Part shown: one piece after another, positions 13,367 to 16,186 of the stretch
Numbering within the stretch: position 1 is the stretch's first letter
Layout: each line of letters opens with the position of its first letter
Source of the DNA: Acidimicrobiia bacterium
GTDB lineage: Bacteria > Actinomycetota > Acidimicrobiia > IMCC26256 > JAENVU01
Assembly (NCBI GenBank): GCA_017882945.1
Contig: JADGON010000115.1
Location: 1 to 16,186 of the forward strand
DNA length: 16,186 nucleotides
Direction: 5' to 3'
The notes under the pieces: generated by a model
What the model saw: the letters and a program-made list of their open reading frames with translations, nothing else
Databases searched by the model: none
What the model was told of the DNA's origin: nothing
Position numbers and translations under genes: made by a program

Positions 13367-14391
13367 ACCGCGATTCCTCCGCCGAGGAGCACGACGCCGC
13401 GGTAGAGCGCCACGACCTGACCGGGCGCGACCCGCGGTTGGGGTGATGCGCACACGACCCGGTCACCCCGCCAGCGTCCGACGAACGGCTCACCGTGCGC
13501 ACGCACCTGCACCGAGACCTGCTCGTCCGGCCCGGGCTCGGTGGTGAACAACGCGTCGCGCAGCACCACCTCGGCGCGGAGCAAGTCCGCGCGGTCTCCG
13601 ACCGTCACCGTACGTGACGCGGCATCGACGTCGACGACGAACTTGCGCTCCCCCAACGCGACACCGAGCCCGCGGCGCTGTCCGACCGTGAACGACTGCA
13701 CGCCCGAGTGCCAGCCGACGTTGGTGCCGTCGATCTTCACCAACGGTCCGGGTGCACGTCCGAGGCGCGACTCGAGAAAGCTCGCCTTCGCGCCCTTGGT
13801 GATGAAGCAGACGTCCATGCTCTCGCGCTTCTCGGCCGTCCGGAGCTCGAGGCGACGCGCGTGCTCGCGCACTTCGGTCTTGGTCAGCGCTCCGACCGGG
13901 AGCCGCACGCGCGCGAGCACGTCACGACCGAGCATGTAGAGGACGTAGGACTGGTCCTTGGCCTGATCGGCGCCGCGCATGAGGACGGGCCGTCCGTCGC
14001 TTTCGTGGCCGACGCGCGCGTGGTGCCCGGTGGCGATCGCGTCGAAGCCCATGGCACGAGCGCGGTCCAGGAGGCGCCCGAACTTCATCGTGCGGTTGCA
14101 CTCGACGCACGGGTTCGGCGTCTCCCCGGCCGCGTACGCATCGGTATACGGCGTGACGACGTTCTCCTCGAAGTCGTCGGTGAAGTTGAAGACGTAGTGC
14201 GGGATGCCGAGCTGCGCGGCAACACGCCGCGCGTCCTCCACGTCCGCGACGCTGCAGCAGCCGGAGTCCGACTCTCCGCCCCACAGCTTGAGCGTCACTC
14301 CCGTGACGTCGTGACCGGCCTCGAGCAGCAGCGCGGCCGCGACCGAGGAGTCCACCCCGCCGCTCATGGCGACGAGGACGCGCTCGCTCAT
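13363..14391 (-). CDS. mnmA: tRNA-specific 2-thiouridylase
   Basis: A complete 342-aa MnmA (TrmU). It adenylates U34 of tRNA-Lys, -Glu and -Gln and replaces the 2-oxygen with sulfur. The PP-loop SGGVDSS is at residues 10-16. The two catalytic cysteines are Cys98 in NPCVECNRTMKFG and Cys195 in MDVCFI, matching E. coli C102 and C199, and GHHAR (122-126) and KDQSYVLY (145-152) are conserved tRNA/ATP contact segments. ATG 14391 overlaps the stop of iscS (ATGA) without a clear Shine-Dalgarno, so translation is probably coupled to that of the sulfur donor. The same frame stays open upstream to 14994, but this is a shadow inside iscS. The stop overlaps that of the convergent membrane protein gene. 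Confidence 0.96.
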   Translation of the reverse strand: MSERVLVAMSGGVDSSVAAALLLEAGHDVTGVTLKLWGGESDSGCCSVADVEDARRVAAQLGIPHYVFNFTDDFEENVVTPYTDAYAAGETPNPCVECNRTMKFGRLLDRARAMGFDAIATGHHARVGHESDGRPVLMRGADQAKDQSYVLYMLGRDVLARVRLPVGALTKTEVREHARRLELRTAEKRESMDVCFITKGAKASFLESRLGRAPGPLVKIDGTNVGWHSGVQSFTVGQRRGLGVALGERKFVVDVDAASRTVTVGDRADLLRAEVVLRDALFTTEPGPDEQVSVQVRAHGEPFVGRWRGDRVVCASPQPRVAPGQVVALYRGVVLLGGGIAV

Positions 14392-15545
14392 ACCGCGACC
14401 GCCGATCGCAGGCGCGCGACCGCGCGGGGGATCTCGTCGAGCGCGGTGGCAACATCCGAGTTCGTCGACGCGTACCCCAGGCTCAACCGGACCGACGCGA
14501 GCGCGTCGGCGCGTGAGAGGCCCATGGCCGCAAGCACGTGGGAGGGCTCGCTGGCGCCGGAGGAGCAGGACGATCCCGCGGCCGCGTACACACCCGCGGC
14601 ATCCAGCGTCAGCAACAGCGCCTCGGACTCGACCCCGGGGATTGCCACGTGGCAGCTCCCGGCAACCTTGTGCTCCGGATCGCCGTTGAAGAAGACGGAG
14701 GGCACCGTCTCGGCCAGCCCCCGGACGAGACGGTCGCGCAGCACGAGCACCCGCTCCACCTCGGTCGTGCGGCGCTCGTGGGTGATCCGGAGGGCGGTGG
14801 CCAGCGCGACCGCGCCGGCGACGTTGACCGTGCCGGCCCGGAGACCCCGCTCCTGCCCACCGCCTTCGATCTCGGGCTCGATGGTGACGCCGTCGCGGAC
14901 GACCAGCACGCCGACCCCCTTCGGCCCGCCGAACTTGTGGCCCGAGATCGCGACGAGATCGAAGTCGGCGACCCACTCGGCGACATCCAGCCACGGCACG
15001 GCCTGCACCGCATCGGTATGAAGGAGCGCCCGGGGCGCGCGGGCACGCACCCGTGCCGCCACCTCGGGCAGCGGCTGGATCGTGCCCACCTCGTTGTTCA
15101 CGAGCATCACCGAGACGACGGCGGTGCGCTCGTCGAGCACGGCGTCGAGCTGGTCGAGGTCGATCACCCCGCCGCGGTCCACGCCGACCTCGGCGACCCG
15201 GCAGCCCTCGGTCCCCAGCCGCGCGGCCGCGGCCAGGACCCCCTTGTGCTCGATGACGGAAGTCACAATTCCGTCCCGGCCCGCGCTCCGCTGAGCTCGC
15301 GCCCCGCCCTTCACCGCGAGGTTGTCCGCTTCCGTGCCACCACCCGTGAACACGACCTCACCGGGCGCGCATCCGAGGATGCCCGCGACCTCCTCGCGGG
15401 CTTCTTCCAGTGCCGTCTTGGCGGCCCGCGCGACCGCGTGACCACCTGAGGGGTTCCCCGGATGGTCCGAGAGGAACGGCAGCATCGCCGCGACCGCCTC
15501 CGGTCGCATGGGCGTGCTCGCTGCGTGGTCGAGGTACGCCGGCAC
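14388..15545 (-). CDS. iscS: Cysteine desulfurase (IscS/NifS type)
   Basis: A complete 385-aa PLP enzyme that converts cysteine to alanine and carries the sulfur as a persulfide. YLDHAAST (4-11) is the standard opening. His100 (IEHKGVL) stacks on PLP, TDAVQ (177-181) contacts the ring, Lys204 in SGHKFGGPKG forms the Schiff base, and Cys327 in GSSCSSG is the persulfide cysteine. RLSLGYASTNSD is the conserved C-terminal segment. The direct downstream partner MnmA makes a role in tRNA thiolation likely, alongside possible Fe-S assembly; no scaffold gene is adjacent. The start is GTG 15545, 6 nt after TAGACT, which suggests a leaderless transcript. Organisation iscS-mnmA near ligA is as in mycobacteria. 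Confidence 0.95.
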   Translation of the reverse strand: MPAYLDHAASTPMRPEAVAAMLPFLSDHPGNPSGGHAVARAAKTALEEAREEVAGILGCAPGEVVFTGGGTEADNLAVKGGARAQRSAGRDGIVTSVIEHKGVLAAAARLGTEGCRVAEVGVDRGGVIDLDQLDAVLDERTAVVSVMLVNNEVGTIQPLPEVAARVRARAPRALLHTDAVQAVPWLDVAEWVADFDLVAISGHKFGGPKGVGVLVVRDGVTIEPEIEGGGQERGLRAGTVNVAGAVALATALRITHERRTTEVERVLVLRDRLVRGLAETVPSVFFNGDPEHKVAGSCHVAIPGVESEALLLTLDAAGVYAAAGSSCSSGASEPSHVLAAMGLSRADALASVRLSLGYASTNSDVATALDEIPRAVARLRSAVAV

Positions 15546-15551
15546 GAACGA

Positions 15552-15557
15552 AGTCTA
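15552..15557 (-). promoter_or_regulatory. Candidate -10 element (TAGACT) of iscS
   Basis: TAGACT on the minus strand ends 6 nt before GTG 15545, placing the transcription start at or beside the start codon. The 55-bp divergent gap to the small gene also holds the opposing promoter. Confidence 0.5.
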
Positions 15558-15588
15558 GGGGCGAGGAATAACTGTCCCACCCTCCGGC

Positions 15589-15594
15589 GATACT
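15589..15594 (+). promoter_or_regulatory. Candidate -10 element (GATACT) of the 55-aa gene
   Basis: GATACT ends 6 nt before GTG 15601, matching the leaderless arrangement of iscS on the other strand. No clear -35 is visible. Confidence 0.38.
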
Positions 15595-15600
15595 CATGAT

Positions 15601-15768
15601 GTGACCACACAGCTTCTCCTCCTCGACGGCGGCCAACGCACACGCCACCTCGATGCCCGTACCCGCCAGGCCGGGCGCAAGGGCATCGAAGAGGCGCGTC
15701 GTCGGCTCGCCGAGGTGCAGCCGCCACAGCCGATCGAGATCGGTCGCGTGCTGTCCCGCGCCAGCTGA
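15601..15768 (+). CDS. Small basic protein of unknown function (55 aa)
   Basis: GTG 15601 to TGA 15768 encodes 55 residues beginning VTTQLLLLDGGQ. A hydrophobic LLLLD segment is followed by a basic helical part, RHLDARTRQAGRKGIEEARR (residues 15-34), then a proline-rich turn and the end IEIGRVLSRAS. Its composition is like a short nucleic-acid- or protein-binding adaptor, but that is a guess. The pattern LD-x-R-T-R followed by G-x-x-G-I-x-x-A-R looks like a conserved small actinobacterial family; I recall similar proteins but cannot name them. The start codon follows a GATACT hexamer by 6 nt, and two ATGs immediately upstream run into TGA and cannot be used for this frame. The gene is divergent from iscS. 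Confidence 0.6.
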   Translation: MTTQLLLLDGGQRTRHLDARTRQAGRKGIEEARRRLAEVQPPQPIEIGRVLSRAS

Positions 15769-15826
15769 CGCACCCGCCGTCGAGTCCCTCGGGACCGGCC
15801 ACGGGCGGGATGACCGCGCCGGTCGG

Positions 15827-15832
15827 TAGCGT
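15827..15832 (+). promoter_or_regulatory. Candidate -10 element (TAGCGT) of the right-edge gene
   Basis: TAGCGT lies 40 nt before ATG 15873, immediately after the dyad GACCG-CGC-CGGTC (15812-15824), which could be an operator. The leader contains AGAGGG as a modest ribosome binding site. Confidence 0.35.
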
Positions 15833-15872
15833 GGGCGGCGCAGGGAGTCGGTGAGCAGAGAGGGCGGTCACG

Positions 15873-16186
15873 ATGCGCATCGAGTCGTCGGTCACGTCGA
15901 TCTCGTGGATCCCGTCAGAAGCGATCATCGGGATGACCAAGCTGCCGTTCGCGTTCGGGGTCGCCCACTACGACGAGCCGCCACCGGACGAGATCGACGA
16001 CCTCGGAGCGCTCCAGGCCGCCGACCGGTTCCGGTTCGCGAACGAGCTGCGGGCCTGGATCGACGTGGTCGACGGGCAGATCGTGGACTACGGCTACTCG
16101 GGCGGCGGCCGGATCGGGTCGACCACGCTCAAGCTCGGCGCGCACGACATGACGCTCGCGGCCACGGCGCTCGCCGACCTGCGCCC
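15873..16186 (+). CDS. Conserved protein of unknown function, 3' end beyond the window
   Basis: ATG 15873 opens 104 codons to the right edge without a stop. The sequence begins MRIESSVTSISWIPSEAI and continues with FGVAHYDEPPPDEIDDL and FRFANELRAWIDVVDG, then YGYSGGGRIGSTTL. The charged, soluble, mixed alpha/beta character and the codon bias with G or C at third positions indicate a real gene. I have an impression of similar uncharacterised actinobacterial proteins with the same opening, but know no function for them. There is no membrane segment or recognisable catalytic motif in the visible part. It follows the 55-aa gene by 104 bp on the same strand with its own candidate promoter. Confidence 0.8.
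   Translation, partial: MRIESSVTSISWIPSEAIIGMTKLPFAFGVAHYDEPPPDEIDDLGALQAADRFRFANELRAWIDVVDGQIVDYGYSGGGRIGSTTLKLGAHDMTLAATALADLR

Noticed and set aside
14392..14994. Upstream extension of the mnmA frame
   Set aside because: The added sequence is an Arg/Gly-rich shadow of iscS; MnmA proteins start at the PP-loop segment, matching ATG 14391.
13708..15021. 437-aa plus-strand open frame
   Set aside because: It lies opposite mnmA and iscS, both intact. No start signals or domain are visible.
15776..15806. Small hairpin GTCC-CTCG-GGAC after the 55-aa gene as a terminator
   Set aside because: The stem is only four pairs and no T-tract follows.

Overview
The window is ordinary-looking chromosome from a high-GC Gram-positive bacterium, most likely an actinobacterium and plausibly an uncultured Acidimicrobiia-type lineage. 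The evidence is the high GC content, the many GTG starts, the frequent starts with no Shine-Dalgarno site but a TANNNT -10 hexamer 6-9 nt upstream, a PASTA-type Ser/Thr kinase, and the actinobacterial neighbourhood iscS - mnmA - MetE-like - ligA, which matches M. tuberculosis Rv3025c, Rv3024c, Rv3015c and Rv3014c. The class-level placement is inference. I see no rRNA, tRNA, CRISPR array, insertion sequence or prophage gene.

Left part (1-4408): a GNAT acetyltransferase runs off the left edge on the minus strand. Divergent from it are a class I SAM methyltransferase and an MFS_3-type exporter on the plus strand. This exporter converges on a DHA2-type MFS exporter on the minus strand. Upstream of the DHA2 gene is a 61-aa gene with a perfect AGGAGG site and a recognisable sigma70-type promoter.

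Middle (4409-8379): a strong hairpin separates that promoter from a minus-strand short-chain dehydrogenase (acyl-CoA/acyl-ACP type) and a transmembrane PASTA-domain Ser/Thr kinase. The kinase is divergent from a small membrane-anchored extracytoplasmic protein, and both appear to use TACCGT -10 elements.

Right part (8383-15545): this is almost entirely minus strand and holds two tightly packed units. One is ligA followed by two hotdog-fold (MaoC/HadAB-like) dehydratase subunits, each joined to the gene before it by a TGATG stop/start overlap and an internal Shine-Dalgarno. The other is iscS-mnmA, joined by an ATGA overlap, which together supply and use sulfur for tRNA 2-thiouridine. Between them lie a cobalamin-independent methionine-synthase-like protein and a plus-strand multi-pass membrane protein. 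That membrane gene shares its stop tetranucleotide CTAG with mnmA.

Right edge (15601-16186): a 55-aa conserved-looking small gene is divergent from iscS, followed by a partial gene of unknown function.

No clearly new multi-gene system is visible. The observations most worth checking are the two small genes, the apparent leaderless promoters (including one bidirectional -10 element), the ligA-dehydratase coupling, the kinase/anchored-protein pair and the altered zinc-finger spacing in LigA.
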